64,000 nt of DNA from Pseudobdellovibrio sp. (GTDB taxonomy: Bacteria > Bdellovibrionota > Bdellovibrionia > Bdellovibrionales > Bdellovibrionaceae), in NCBI GenBank assembly GCA_023701385.1, contig JAMPXC010000001.1, positions 62,001-126,000 of the forward strand, written 5' to 3'. Under the pieces are notes generated by a model. That model saw nothing but the letters and a program-made list of their open reading frames with translations, was not told the DNA's origin and ran no database searches. Positions 50,543 to 58,667 of this stretch are shown piece by piece. Each line of letters starts with the position of its first letter. Positions within the stretch are counted from its first letter, which is position 1. A program made the position numbers and the translations under genes.

Positions 50543-52141
50543 CTACGATAAGTGTTGTATTTGGCGCGAGTTCAATGAAGATGATTTTTTGCCAGTCGTT
50601 GCTGTCGCCGATTTGTCGTATAAACCTTTAGCAATGGCCTGTGATTTCATAAACGGCGGAATATCACGTTTCTTAGCTCCATCACAGAAGTCGGCTTTGA
50701 TAATATCAAAAGCTTTATCGCTATCGTCAGTGCGCATTACTATATAATCGTAAGCTTTTTCAGATAAGTTAATTAACGAAATCGAGTGCGTTTCAGAATA
50801 CTTCTCAGATAGGTAATCAACAAACTTCATAAAGTTCCAGAAGAAAGAGCCTTCAAAAGACTTCATCCAAGTCATAAATTGTGGGAAATCACCGCTGTTC
50901 GCGTATAAATCCCAAAACTTCGCAAAGCGGTTCATGAGCTGCAACGTTGAATAATCCATTGTTGATGTTGAAAGAATCTGAAACGGTGAAAAGTCCTGAT
51001 AGCGCATTTGAAAGCCTGATTCATGGCGGATAATCGGCGTTCCTTTTAGGCGCTTTAAAATACCTACTTGGATTTCGTGGGGACCCATGGCAGCTAAGCG
51101 GTCAAAGCCATCGCCAAATGATTCTAGCGTTTCGCCAGGTAAACCAACAATAAGATCGGCATGGGTATGCACATGTGTGTGTTCGTTGATATAAGCGAAA
51201 TTTTCAGCCACTTTCACTAAATCGTTTTTGCGCGAAACGTTGATGGCCACCTGAGGGTTTAATGTTTGAATACCAACTTCAAACTGTAAACTGCCGGCAG
51301 GGAATGTTTTGATCAGGTCGCGAAGCTCAACTGGTAAGCGGTCAGGCACCATTTCAAAATGCAGGAATAAACCTTTATCAATGTGCTGTAAGAAGAAATT
51401 TAAAATCTTCGTCGAAGTAGTTGGGCTTAAGTTAAATGTACGATCAACAAATTTAAAGCAGCGGGCGCCACGGTTAATCAGCATTTCGATATCTGTCAAA
51501 AACTGATCTAAGTTAAAGCTACGTACCGATTTATCTAATGAAGAAAGGCAATATTCGCACTTATAAGGGCAGCCGCGTGAAACTTCGACGTAGATTACGC
51601 GATTGGCGATATCGTTATCACTATATAGATAATACGGAAGCTTTAGATCGGGTAGCAGCGGTAAAGCTCCGCGCACGATTTTCAATTGGGTATCGTTACC
51701 GCTTAAGTGCTCGCGGCAGAACTGTGGAAATAGGAAATCAGCTTCGCCACAGATAATATGATCAGCTAGTTGATAAAGGCGTTGGCCTTCGGTTTCAAAA
51801 GATACCTCAGGTCCTCCAAGTACAAGCTCGATATCAGGGGCTACCTTCTTAAGAATTGAGCAAACTTCGAAAACTTCTTCATTATTCCAGATGTAAACGC
51901 CGAAACCTACGATTTTAGGACGGTAAGAAAGGATCTTCTCAACGATGTTGCGAGGGTTTTCTTTGATTGTCCATTCGATCATCTCGGTTTGACCGGTTAA
52001 CTCTGCCATCTGAGCCAGGATATAGCGTAACCCGAACGAACTATGTTGGTAGGTAGAGTTCAGTGTACATAACAGGATGTTCTTTTGGTTTGCCTTCGGC
52101 AAAACGTCTTTTTGAATTGTCTGGTTCTGGGGTTGGCTCAT
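50543..52141 (-). CDS. B12-binding radical SAM protein with DUF4080-like C-terminus
   Basis: A 532-residue enzyme. Residues about 20-150 are a cobalamin-binding Rossmann domain (KNILLCTLNSTYQHSSFGLRYIL, VGFGVYIWN, LVLGGPEVSFE). The radical SAM core has the 4Fe-4S motif VSRGCPYKCEYCLSS (CxxxCxxC) and VDRTFNLSP. The C-terminal 170 residues match the DUF4080 extension. Members are thought to modify unknown substrates by methylation or rearrangement. The start overlaps the J-domain gene stop (ATGA), so it is the second gene of that pair. Confidence 0.92.
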   Translation of the reverse strand: MSQPQNQTIQKDVLPKANQKNILLCTLNSTYQHSSFGLRYILAQMAELTGQTEMIEWTIKENPRNIVEKILSYRPKIVGFGVYIWNNEEVFEVCSILKKVAPDIELVLGGPEVSFETEGQRLYQLADHIICGEADFLFPQFCREHLSGNDTQLKIVRGALPLLPDLKLPYYLYSDNDIANRVIYVEVSRGCPYKCEYCLSSLDKSVRSFNLDQFLTDIEMLINRGARCFKFVDRTFNLSPTTSTKILNFFLQHIDKGLFLHFEMVPDRLPVELRDLIKTFPAGSLQFEVGIQTLNPQVAINVSRKNDLVKVAENFAYINEHTHVHTHADLIVGLPGETLESFGDGFDRLAAMGPHEIQVGILKRLKGTPIIRHESGFQMRYQDFSPFQILSTSTMDYSTLQLMNRFAKFWDLYANSGDFPQFMTWMKSFEGSFFWNFMKFVDYLSEKYSETHSISLINLSEKAYDYIVMRTDDSDKAFDIIKADFCDGAKKRDIPPFMKSQAIAKGLYDKSATATTGKKSSSLNSRQIQHLS

Positions 52142-52605
52142 GCGGCCTTAGTTTTAACGAATCCCTCTAAGATATCATAGCATTTTTTGATTTCTAAAAA
52201 ACTTTCATGGCATCCGCCACTGTCTGGATGGTTTTTCAACGCGGCAAGTTTATAAACTTTTTTCAACTGTAATAGGTTGAAACACTCGGGAAACAGACGG
52301 TGAGCCGCTAAGATAGGAAGTTCTAAGGCATACAGTAAAGTTTCGTAAGCTTTGAACTCTCCCTCGGTCATCCCCTGTGATTTCAATTTGAAATCTTTTG
52401 CTGAGACTACTTTGTAAGAATGAGAATATGACGAAGCTGAGTGATTTTGCACTCTTAGCGTAGGTAGTTCACCTAGTAAACTAGAGAGAAAAGCAGGCTC
52501 TAAAGTGCTAGAAACCTCTTCGGAAAATACGTTTTCAGTCTCATTTTCAGAGCTAATTTTCTCTAAGATTTCGGCGAAGTCTGGTCCTCTAAAAGTGTCT
52601 CTCAT
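52138..52605 (-). CDS. Protein with C-terminal J domain
   Basis: A 155-residue protein. Residues about 100-150 form a J domain (LLQLKKVYKLAALKNHPDSGGCHESFLEIKKCYDILEGF) with the HPD tripeptide needed to stimulate DnaK. The first 95 residues have no recognised domain. A J domain at the C-terminal end and coupled to a radical SAM enzyme suggests a dedicated chaperone role for that enzyme. A GTCTCT-CAT-AGAGAC palindrome spans its start codon. Confidence 0.82.
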   Translation of the reverse strand: MRDTFRGPDFAEILEKISSENETENVFSEEVSSTLEPAFLSSLLGELPTLRVQNHSASSYSHSYKVVSAKDFKLKSQGMTEGEFKAYETLLYALELPILAAHRLFPECFNLLQLKKVYKLAALKNHPDSGGCHESFLEIKKCYDILEGFVKTKAA

Positions 52606-52611
52606 AGAGAC
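52597..52611. promoter_or_regulatory. Palindrome GTCTCT-CAT-AGAGAC across a start codon
   Basis: Perfect 6+3+6 dyad centred on the ATG of the J-domain gene. It has the same N3 spacing as the TCTCA-N3-TGAGA sites but differs in one base per arm. Confidence 0.3.
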
Positions 52612-52846
52612 GATATCGGGATTAATTCCCCGATTCCAGAGTAGAGAAATCGCATTCCTACTCTGGAAAAGGTCTAAAAAAAGTGAAAATAAATGTTTTT
52701 TTCTCTCGACAAAGGGTTTTTCCTAGTCTTATGCTTAGGAACATCGACTTTAATATTAAGACTGAAGTCATAGTGAATGATTCATTATTACGACAGTCAG
52801 AAGATACAAAAACAACGCCTTAACAATATTCTACGGAGGATATACC

Positions 52847-53218
52847 ATGGCAAAGAAAACAGCAAAAAAAGCAGCTCCTAAAAAAGCTACAGCTAAAAAA
52901 GCAACTAAAGCTCCAGCAAAAAAAGCTGCTCCTAAAAAAGCCGCAGCTCCTAAAAAAGCAGCTTCTAAACGTAAGCCAAATGCAGCGTTCATGAAAGCTT
53001 TAACTCCTTCTACTACTTTAGCAGCTATCGTTGGATCTGCAGCTTTACCACGTACTGAAGTTGTTAAAAAATTATGGGCTTACATCAAAAAGAATGGCTT
53101 ACAAGATAACAAAAACCGTCGCAACATCAACGCTGACGACAAATTAAAACCAATCTTCGGAAAATCACAAGTTTCTATGTTCGAAATGACTAAACTTGTT
53201 TCTAAACACTTAAAATAG
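52847..53218 (+). CDS. SWIB-domain protein with histone H1-like tail
   Basis: A 123-residue protein. Residues 1-48 are Lys/Ala/Pro repeats (AKKAAPKKA type) like histone H1 tails and bacterial Hc1-like proteins. Residues about 48-123 are a SWIB/MDM2 domain (MKALTPSTTLAAIVGSAALPRTEVVKKLWAYIKK, then NINADDKLKPIFGK). SWIB proteins bind chromatin in eukaryotes and occur in chlamydiae and some predators. It probably compacts or organises the nucleoid. GGAGG lies 8 nt before the start and a strong terminator follows. Confidence 0.93.
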   Translation: MAKKTAKKAAPKKATAKKATKAPAKKAAPKKAAAPKKAASKRKPNAAFMKALTPSTTLAAIVGSAALPRTEVVKKLWAYIKKNGLQDNKNRRNINADDKLKPIFGKSQVSMFEMTKLVSKHLK

Positions 53219-53260
53219 GTTTTAGTATAGTTTCGGCTGTCGCAAGACGGTAGAAATGAT

Positions 53261-53291
53261 AAGGTCAACCTTCGGGTTGGCCTTTTTTTTT
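53261..53291 (+). terminator. Rho-independent terminator with UUCG loop
   Basis: AAGGTCAACC-TTCG-GGTTGGCCTT followed by a T-run, 42 bp after the SWIB gene. Confidence 0.93.
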
Positions 53292-53318
53292 GCTTAAAAT
53301 CTGATTCGGGAGTATAGT
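53290..53318 (+). promoter_or_regulatory. map promoter with leaderless geometry
   Basis: TTGCTT, spacer 17, TATAGT (53313-53318), then 6 nt to the ATG at 53325; no Shine-Dalgarno. It begins at the end of the SWIB terminator T-run. Confidence 0.45.
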
Positions 53319-53324
53319 TCCCCC

Positions 53325-54101
53325 ATGTCTAAATCTCCAAGAACACCGGTTCCTTTAACTAAGGCCGAAATCGAAAAAATGCGCGTTGTCTGCAAGATGG
53401 CCGCGAAAGTCCTTAACTACACAGCCAGTAAAGTTAAGCCGGGGATTACAACTCTTGAGTTAGATAAAATCGCAAACGACTACACAGAAAAATTAGGCGG
53501 CACTTCAGCTTGTATCGGTTACTACGGTTATCCATTTGCCACTTGTATTTCTGTGAACGAGGTTGTTTGCCACGGAACGCCTTCTGATTACGTGATCAAA
53601 GAAGGCGATATCTTAAATATCGACGTTACAGTTAAAAAAGACGGCTTCTTCGGAGACACGTCTAAAACCGTTATGGTGGGCAAAGTTTCAAAAGAGGCTG
53701 AATCCCTTGTTGATGCTGCTTACAACGCCATGATGACGGGTATTGAAGCTATTAAGCCTAACGGTTACACGGGAGACATCGGCTTTGAAACTAACAAATA
53801 TGTTCAACGCCGTGGTTACACAACAGTTAAAGAAATCGGCGGTCATGGGATCGGTAAGATCTTTCACATGGATCCGTTCGTACCGGCATTTGGTAAACGT
53901 GGTAAAGGCGAAAAGATCATTCCTTGGACATGTTTCACAGTTGAGCCCATGGTGAACGAAGGGGTAGAGGACTTCGACGAGTATTCTATTCCCAATTCGG
54001 ATATTAAGTACTATATAACTTCGGATAAGAAGCTTTCAGCCCAGTTCGAACATACGGTGTTAATCACTGATACGGGCTACGAGATTTTAACTTTAGAATA
54101 A
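53325..54101 (+). CDS. map: Type I methionine aminopeptidase
   Basis: A 258-residue MetAP that removes the first Met of new proteins. The five metal ligands are in place: Asp in LNIDVTVK, Asp in FGDTSKT, His in IGGHGIGKIFH, Glu in CFTVEPMV, and Glu in QFEHTVLIT. There is no zinc-finger extension beyond the usual short N-terminus. It is 43 bp upstream of ahcY in the same direction. Confidence 0.96.
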   Translation: MSKSPRTPVPLTKAEIEKMRVVCKMAAKVLNYTASKVKPGITTLELDKIANDYTEKLGGTSACIGYYGYPFATCISVNEVVCHGTPSDYVIKEGDILNIDVTVKKDGFFGDTSKTVMVGKVSKEAESLVDAAYNAMMTGIEAIKPNGYTGDIGFETNKYVQRRGYTTVKEIGGHGIGKIFHMDPFVPAFGKRGKGEKIIPWTCFTVEPMVNEGVEDFDEYSIPNSDIKYYITSDKKLSAQFEHTVLITDTGYEILTLE

Positions 54102-54144
54102 TTTTTTTAATAAGATAAATTTTTAAACACACAAAGGAAAAAGA

Positions 54145-55581
54145 ATGCGTACACAAACTACTTCTGGAAATAAAAAAACGGCTGCTGGTAAAGCGATTGC
54201 TGCTGCTGTTGCAAAAAACAAAACTACAGTGAAAGGCAAAGACACTAAAAAGTCTGCTACTCCTGATTACTGCGTAGCTAAAGAAGCTATGGAAAATCCA
54301 AAAGTATTTGCAGAGCTTGCTCGTTGGGGTCGCGAAGAAATCAAAATCGCTGAAAAAGAAATGCCAGGCTTAATGGCTTTAAGAAAAGAATTCGGCAAAT
54401 CACAACCGTTAAAAGGCGCGAAAATCGCTGGTTGCTTGCACATGACAATCCAAACTGCAGTGCTTATCGAAACTTTAACTCACTTAGGAGCTGAGGTTCG
54501 TTGGTCTTCTTGCAATATCTTCTCTACTCAAGACCAAGCAGCTGTTGCTATCGCAGCGACTGGCGTTCCGGTTTTCGCTTGGAAAGGTGAGACTGAAGAA
54601 GAATTCAACTGGTGTATTGAGCAAACAATCACTGGCTGGGGTAAAGACGGTTACAACATGATCTTAGACGATGGTGGTGACTTAACTAACATGATGCATG
54701 AGCCGCGCTTTGCTCCAATGTTAAAAAAGATCTTCGGATTATCTGAAGAGACAACTACTGGCGTTCACAATTTAGAAGTGATGCTTAAAAATAAAAAATT
54801 AAAAGTTCCAGCAATCAACGTAAATGATTCTGTAACTAAATCTAAATTCGACAACTTATATGGTTGCCGTGAGTCTTTAACCGACGCTTTAAAACGCGCT
54901 ACTGACGTAATGATGGCTGGTAAAGTAGCTGTTGTTGCTGGTTACGGCGATGTAGGTAAAGGTTCTGCGCACTCTATGCGTGGTTTAGGTGCTCGCGTTC
55001 TTATCACTGAAATCGATCCTATCTGTGCATTACAAGCAGCTATGGAAGGTTTCCAAGTTGTTACTATGGAAGAAGCAGCTCCTATCGCTGATATCTTCGT
55101 AACAGCTACTGGCTGCTGCGATATCATCACTGAAAAGCACTTCAACAAAATGAAAGACAACGCGATTGTTTGTAACATCGGTCACTTCGATATCGAAATC
55201 GATATGGCTTGGTTAAACAAAAACTCTAAGATCCGTGAAATCAAACCACAAGTTGATGTGCACACTCTTAAAAACGGAAACGAAATCGTGGTTCTTGCAA
55301 AAGGCCGTTTAGTAAACTTAGGTTGTGCTACTGGTCACCCAAGCTTCGTTATGTCGAACTCATTCACTAACCAAGTGTTAGCGCAAATCGAGTTATACAG
55401 TAACCGTTCTCAGTACAAAGAAATCGCGATCTATCGTTTACCTAAACACTTAGACGAAAAAGTTGCGGCTCTTCATTTAGGCCAAATCGGTGTTAAATTA
55501 TCTAAATTAACTTCTAAGCAAGCTAAGTACTTACACTTAGACGAGCAAGGACCATTCAAGCCAGAACACTACCGTTACTAA
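54145..55581 (+). CDS. ahcY: Adenosylhomocysteinase
   Basis: A 478-residue SAH hydrolase that splits S-adenosylhomocysteine after methylation reactions. It has [33 protein letters not shown], the NAD site [20 protein letters not shown] and the closing PFKPEHYRY. Unusual is a Lys/Ala/Thr-rich extension of about 45 residues before the core ([20 protein letters not shown]), not found in typical family members. A good AAAGGAAAAAG ribosome site precedes it. Confidence 0.97.
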   Translation: MRTQTTSGNKKTAAGKAIAAAVAKNKTTVKGKDTKKSATPDYCVAKEAMENPKVFAELARWGREEIKIAEKEMPGLMALRKEFGKSQPLKGAKIAGCLHMTIQTAVLIETLTHLGAEVRWSSCNIFSTQDQAAVAIAATGVPVFAWKGETEEEFNWCIEQTITGWGKDGYNMILDDGGDLTNMMHEPRFAPMLKKIFGLSEETTTGVHNLEVMLKNKKLKVPAINVNDSVTKSKFDNLYGCRESLTDALKRATDVMMAGKVAVVAGYGDVGKGSAHSMRGLGARVLITEIDPICALQAAMEGFQVVTMEEAAPIADIFVTATGCCDIITEKHFNKMKDNAIVCNIGHFDIEIDMAWLNKNSKIREIKPQVDVHTLKNGNEIVVLAKGRLVNLGCATGHPSFVMSNSFTNQVLAQIELYSNRSQYKEIAIYRLPKHLDEKVAALHLGQIGVKLSKLTSKQAKYLHLDEQGPFKPEHYRY

Positions 55582-55596
55582 ACGGTGCCAGGCCTT

Positions 55597-55632
55597 TTTT
55601 GCTACGCTTATATTTGAATAGGCGTAGCAAAA
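55597..55632. terminator. Hairpin after ahcY
   Basis: TTTTGCTACGC pairs with GCGTAGCAAAA around a 14-nt loop. On the plus strand no T-run follows, so attenuation or mRNA 3'-end protection is more likely than full termination; the next gene starts 20 bp later. Confidence 0.55.
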
Positions 55633-55651
55633 GATAATTGGAGAAAAATAA

Positions 55652-56437
55652 ATGATCACTTTGATTTTTATATCATTAGCTATTCTACCTCTAAGCGCGC
55701 TGACTTTTGGCGCGCTTTTTTTTCACAACAAAAATAAAACGATTCATATTCTTTCGTTTTTAGCTTTCGGGCTTTTGACGATGTACGTGGATATGTATTA
55801 CTTCCACCGCGCGTATCAAGTATCACTTACAAACGGGCAGTGGGGGCCAGCGGCCGGCACTATGGGCATGTTCTCAGTGTTTGCGACACTGAATTCATTT
55901 GCGTTTGGTTTGTTAGGATCTGCGGTTTATTCACTTTTTAGCAAAGCGACTAAAAAACAAGATACTTACTCGAAGGTTTCTTATGCGAAGATCGTAGCTT
56001 CTTTTGTTTTAGCAGCTTCAACAGCAACGTTTATGATTATTGATCACCATAAACAGTCTATTAGCCAAAAAATTATTGCTAAAGCTTCTGGTGAGTTAAC
56101 GCCAGAACTAGTGATCGAGTTAATCCAGTTAGGTCAAGCTTCTAAAGACAAAACGATGATTCAGACATTGTTAATGAACCCGAATTGTCCAGAGTCAGTT
56201 TTAAAAGACTACTCACAAAAAGAAGAAGTGGTTTACCGTGCAACGGTTTTAAAGAATCCAAATGTTCCGCAAGAAGTTGTGAACCAATTAGCTTCGGATA
56301 AAAACGAAGTTGTTCGTTACCATGTGGTTATTAATAAAAAAGTAACAACAGAAGTTTTAGAACAATTAGCAAAAGACCCAGCCAAAGATGTTCGTAATAA
56401 GGCTCAATCTGAGCTTGAAAACAGAAAAACGAATTAG
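55652..56437 (+). CDS. Membrane protein with C-terminal HEAT/leucine-rich-variant-like repeats
   Basis: A 261-residue protein. Three to four helices (residues 1-20, 27-47, 65-90, 110-128) are followed by a soluble region of about 120 residues. It has short repeats NPNCPESVLKDYSQKEEVVYRATVLK, NPNVPQEVVNQLASDKNEVVRYHVVIN and KKVTTEVLEQLAKDPAKDVRNKAQ, which fit the leucine-rich-variant/HEAT type seen in DUF2336-like proteins. Probably a protein-binding platform at the membrane. It ends in a strong terminator. Function unknown. Confidence 0.72.
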   Translation: MITLIFISLAILPLSALTFGALFFHNKNKTIHILSFLAFGLLTMYVDMYYFHRAYQVSLTNGQWGPAAGTMGMFSVFATLNSFAFGLLGSAVYSLFSKATKKQDTYSKVSYAKIVASFVLAASTATFMIIDHHKQSISQKIIAKASGELTPELVIELIQLGQASKDKTMIQTLLMNPNCPESVLKDYSQKEEVVYRATVLKNPNVPQEVVNQLASDKNEVVRYHVVINKKVTTEVLEQLAKDPAKDVRNKAQSELENRKTN

Positions 56438-56460
56438 TTTTTTGAAATAGTTGATCAAGG

Positions 56461-56498
56461 AAATAAAAAAGGCTGTGGATTCACAGCCTTTTTTATTT
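56461..56498. terminator. Terminator, left copy of a duplicated 38-bp element
   Basis: AAAAAAGGCTGTG-GATT-CACAGCCTTTTTT, flanked by AAAT and ATTT. It differs from 58610-58647 only in the loop. It follows the HEAT-like gene by 24 bp. Confidence 0.93.
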
Positions 56499-56675
56499 TT
56501 GCCTACTGCACTCCAAATTTAACGGATTTCTTAGATTTCAGACAAAGCATTCCGGATGTTTAGAAAATATAGGCTTTAAATTCATTTATTTGCGTTAGAA
56601 CCTATATGTGTCCGGCATTGGCTTTGCCATACCCTTTAATATCATCAACTTTTACTAAGTTAATTAGAGGGAAAA

Positions 56676-58007
56676 ATGAAAGCTCTGGAAAAATATTCAA
56701 ATAAGTCGTTAGTATCAAATCTTACAGTAGGTATTTCTATGTTGTTGGTAGGAAGCGTAGCCAACTCTTATGTGGGAAAAGAAGCGCAATCAAAGTTCTG
56801 CTTAAGCATGGAATGTCGTAATCTAAAACCTACTGACGAAATTGAAAATGCCATGCAAGCAACGGCTGCTAACATTCACCTTTGGAGCGGTAATAGATCG
56901 TACAAAAGCATACTTAAAGCTATTATTATCAGTTCACCTGAAAACCGAGTTGAAAAACTTATCGAGATTAATCACCATTTGTTAGCTATGTCGTTGGATG
57001 TAGGAAATCTCAGAATGGCCAGAGAGTCAGTCTCAATTATAAACCGATTCGCCCCTGAGTCGCTGACAAAATTAAATCAAGCCAGTCTTTTTAATGAAAA
57101 AACTCCTACTTTAACTATGTTTGAAAGATTGAATTCAAGTAGTAAATTCTCTAATCGAGAAATTGATTTAATTAATAATAACTTTCAAATTAAAAACAAT
57201 GAATATTTGATCGGGAACGATTCGTTCAATTCGGAAAGTTCTGAGTTAGTTGGAGAGGAAGTTTTAGTAGATAGCATTTATAATTTAACAAATAGTGGAA
57301 CTGGTGAGGTTTTTCATTATGCAAGTAACGGCAAAAACCGCACAAATACTTTATTTTCAAGACTTCGTGAGAAAATGTCTCAGCTATCATATAGCAAAAG
57401 TGACTGTCGCTTGCGATATATGGCTCAAATTAGAGAGGCTGTAGTCGTCGGAGCTTTGGGAGGTGGCGCAATTGGTATCAAGGTAGGTGGTGGTCTTTTA
57501 AAAGTTGGTGGAGCTATTATCGGTGCAGCAGTTGGTGCAGCTGCAAATGGATATAACACAAGTGAAAAGGAAAAAGTTGAACTTGATAAATGTAATGAAG
57601 GTGCGGAAGATTCGGAAAAAAAGACAATTACAGAACCGCCTACTACAACTGAACAACAAGATGAAGAGCAACAATCCAATGAAGAAGACGACAAAAAAAG
57701 ACACCCTGAGGCGTCTACGACTTATGAATCTCCAAATGCAGATTTACAAGAGTCAGGTGATTCATCGACGGGACTAGTTGATTTGCTCAGCGATTATTAC
57801 AATACAATCAATTTTAGGCAGATTGAGAGTTATCATAATAACACATTGACCCTAGATGAGGTGCAGCTAAAAATTTCTTCGATCGCTAATTTTGGTAACA
57901 AGGATTCCGGTCCAGGGTTGAACGCGGTAGAACTGGCGCAACAGGCGATCCAGAAACAAGAGAAATGGACAACGCCAGTAAAGCCTCTCAAACAATCATT
58001 TCGCTAG
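56676..58007 (+). CDS. Secreted orphan protein with glycine-zipper segment
   Basis: A 443-residue protein I cannot assign. It has a signal-like N-terminus (LTVGISMLLVGSVANS, residues 16-31). A helical, Asn/Ser-rich middle follows. A hydrophobic glycine-zipper stretch lies at residues about 255-293 (VVVGALGGGAIGIKVGGG, then GGAIIGAAVGAAANG), like pore-forming bacteriocins and other membrane-inserting proteins. Then come an acidic Glu/Gln/Thr-rich linker (about 305-350) and a final domain. Codons such as AGA and ATA are more frequent than in neighbours. It is coupled to a four-helix membrane protein 10 bp downstream. AGAGGG lies before the ATG. Confidence 0.75.
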   Translation: MKALEKYSNKSLVSNLTVGISMLLVGSVANSYVGKEAQSKFCLSMECRNLKPTDEIENAMQATAANIHLWSGNRSYKSILKAIIISSPENRVEKLIEINHHLLAMSLDVGNLRMARESVSIINRFAPESLTKLNQASLFNEKTPTLTMFERLNSSSKFSNREIDLINNNFQIKNNEYLIGNDSFNSESSELVGEEVLVDSIYNLTNSGTGEVFHYASNGKNRTNTLFSRLREKMSQLSYSKSDCRLRYMAQIREAVVVGALGGGAIGIKVGGGLLKVGGAIIGAAVGAAANGYNTSEKEKVELDKCNEGAEDSEKKTITEPPTTTEQQDEEQQSNEEDDKKRHPEASTTYESPNADLQESGDSSTGLVDLLSDYYNTINFRQIESYHNNTLTLDEVQLKISSIANFGNKDSGPGLNAVELAQQAIQKQEKWTTPVKPLKQSFR

Positions 58008-58017
58008 GAAGTATTCT

Positions 58018-58554
58018 ATGTTGGATAAAAAGATAAAAATTAATTTTTTTACGATTTATATATTTGCTTTTTTGGGTTGGTTGGCAACAGGAACTTTCTA
58101 CAAGTTGCCTTATAAATTTTCAGATCCAAATAGCGCATTGAATATCTACATCTTTGTTCTACTACTACTTTTTTGTTTCTCCTATTCTATAGGGCACATG
58201 ATTAGTTTAATTAAGTTAGAATGTGCTGAGGCTGCAGATAAAGAAATCTTTTCGATAATTTCTGGTCTTACGCTTTCGGCGAGCTTTTTTCATCAAAAAC
58301 ATCTGTCCGAATTTATTCTTCCGATCATCGGTAAATATATTCTTATGATATTATTAGCGCTAGGAACCGTTTTTGTATTTAAACAAACTAATAAACTTAT
58401 ATATCGTAAATTTACTAATTTCTTTCAAGAATTTTCATTGGCTTGTCGATTCTTTCTTTACGTTATGGCGACAATTATTTTGGTGTTAACGACGCTTTTA
58501 TTGTTTTTGGATTCTTTTATTTTAAAAGTTTTAGCGATGTTCGGAGCTACGTGA
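58018..58554 (+). CDS. Orphan four-helix membrane protein, possible immunity partner
   Basis: A 178-residue, very AT-rich gene. Predicted helices: about 10-28, 42-65, 95-120 and 145-170, with short loops and Lys-rich cytosolic ends. No homology is recognisable. It follows the glycine-zipper protein by 10 bp with its own AGGAAG site. Small multi-helix membrane proteins next to pore-forming toxins are usually immunity proteins; that role is an inference from context. An alternative is a membrane partner or export helper. Confidence 0.7.
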   Translation: MLDKKIKINFFTIYIFAFLGWLATGTFYKLPYKFSDPNSALNIYIFVLLLLFCFSYSIGHMISLIKLECAEAADKEIFSIISGLTLSASFFHQKHLSEFILPIIGKYILMILLALGTVFVFKQTNKLIYRKFTNFFQEFSLACRFFLYVMATIILVLTTLLLFLDSFILKVLAMFGAT

Positions 58555-58565
58555 AAAACCGTATC

Positions 58566-58598
58566 TAAGAAAAATGGCGGAGTTGACGGGACTCGAAC
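58566..58598 (-). repeat. Fragment of tRNA-Asp 3' end (att-like), inverted
   Basis: Thirty-three bases on the minus strand are identical to 59808-59840. They hold the T-arm and acceptor end of tRNA-Asp through CCA plus nine bases beyond (TTTTTCTTA). Fragments like this are the scars of integrases that recombine at tRNA 3' ends. No integrase gene is present in the window. The copy is inverted relative to the intact gene, 1.2 kb away. Confidence 0.9.
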
Positions 58599-58609
58599 TA
58601 AAGTTATGT

Positions 58610-58647
58610 AAATAAAAAAGGCTGTGAAATCACAGCCTTTTTTATTT
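58610..58647. terminator. Terminator, right copy of the duplicated 38-bp element
   Basis: AAAAAAGGCTGTG-AAAT-CACAGCCTTTTTT, flanked by AAAT and ATTT. It ends orn on the minus strand (20 bp after its stop) and may stop read-through from the orphan pair. Confidence 0.93.
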
Positions 58648-58667
58648 ATTAAATTAGAAACTAGAGA

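Noticed and set aside
57425-57704. Ser- and Phe-rich open frames antisense to the glycine-zipper gene
   Set aside because: They mirror the Gly/Glu-rich coding strand; no start signals of their own.
58566-58598. A second tRNA-Asp gene
   Set aside because: Only the 3' 24 bases of the tRNA are present; no anticodon or D-arm.
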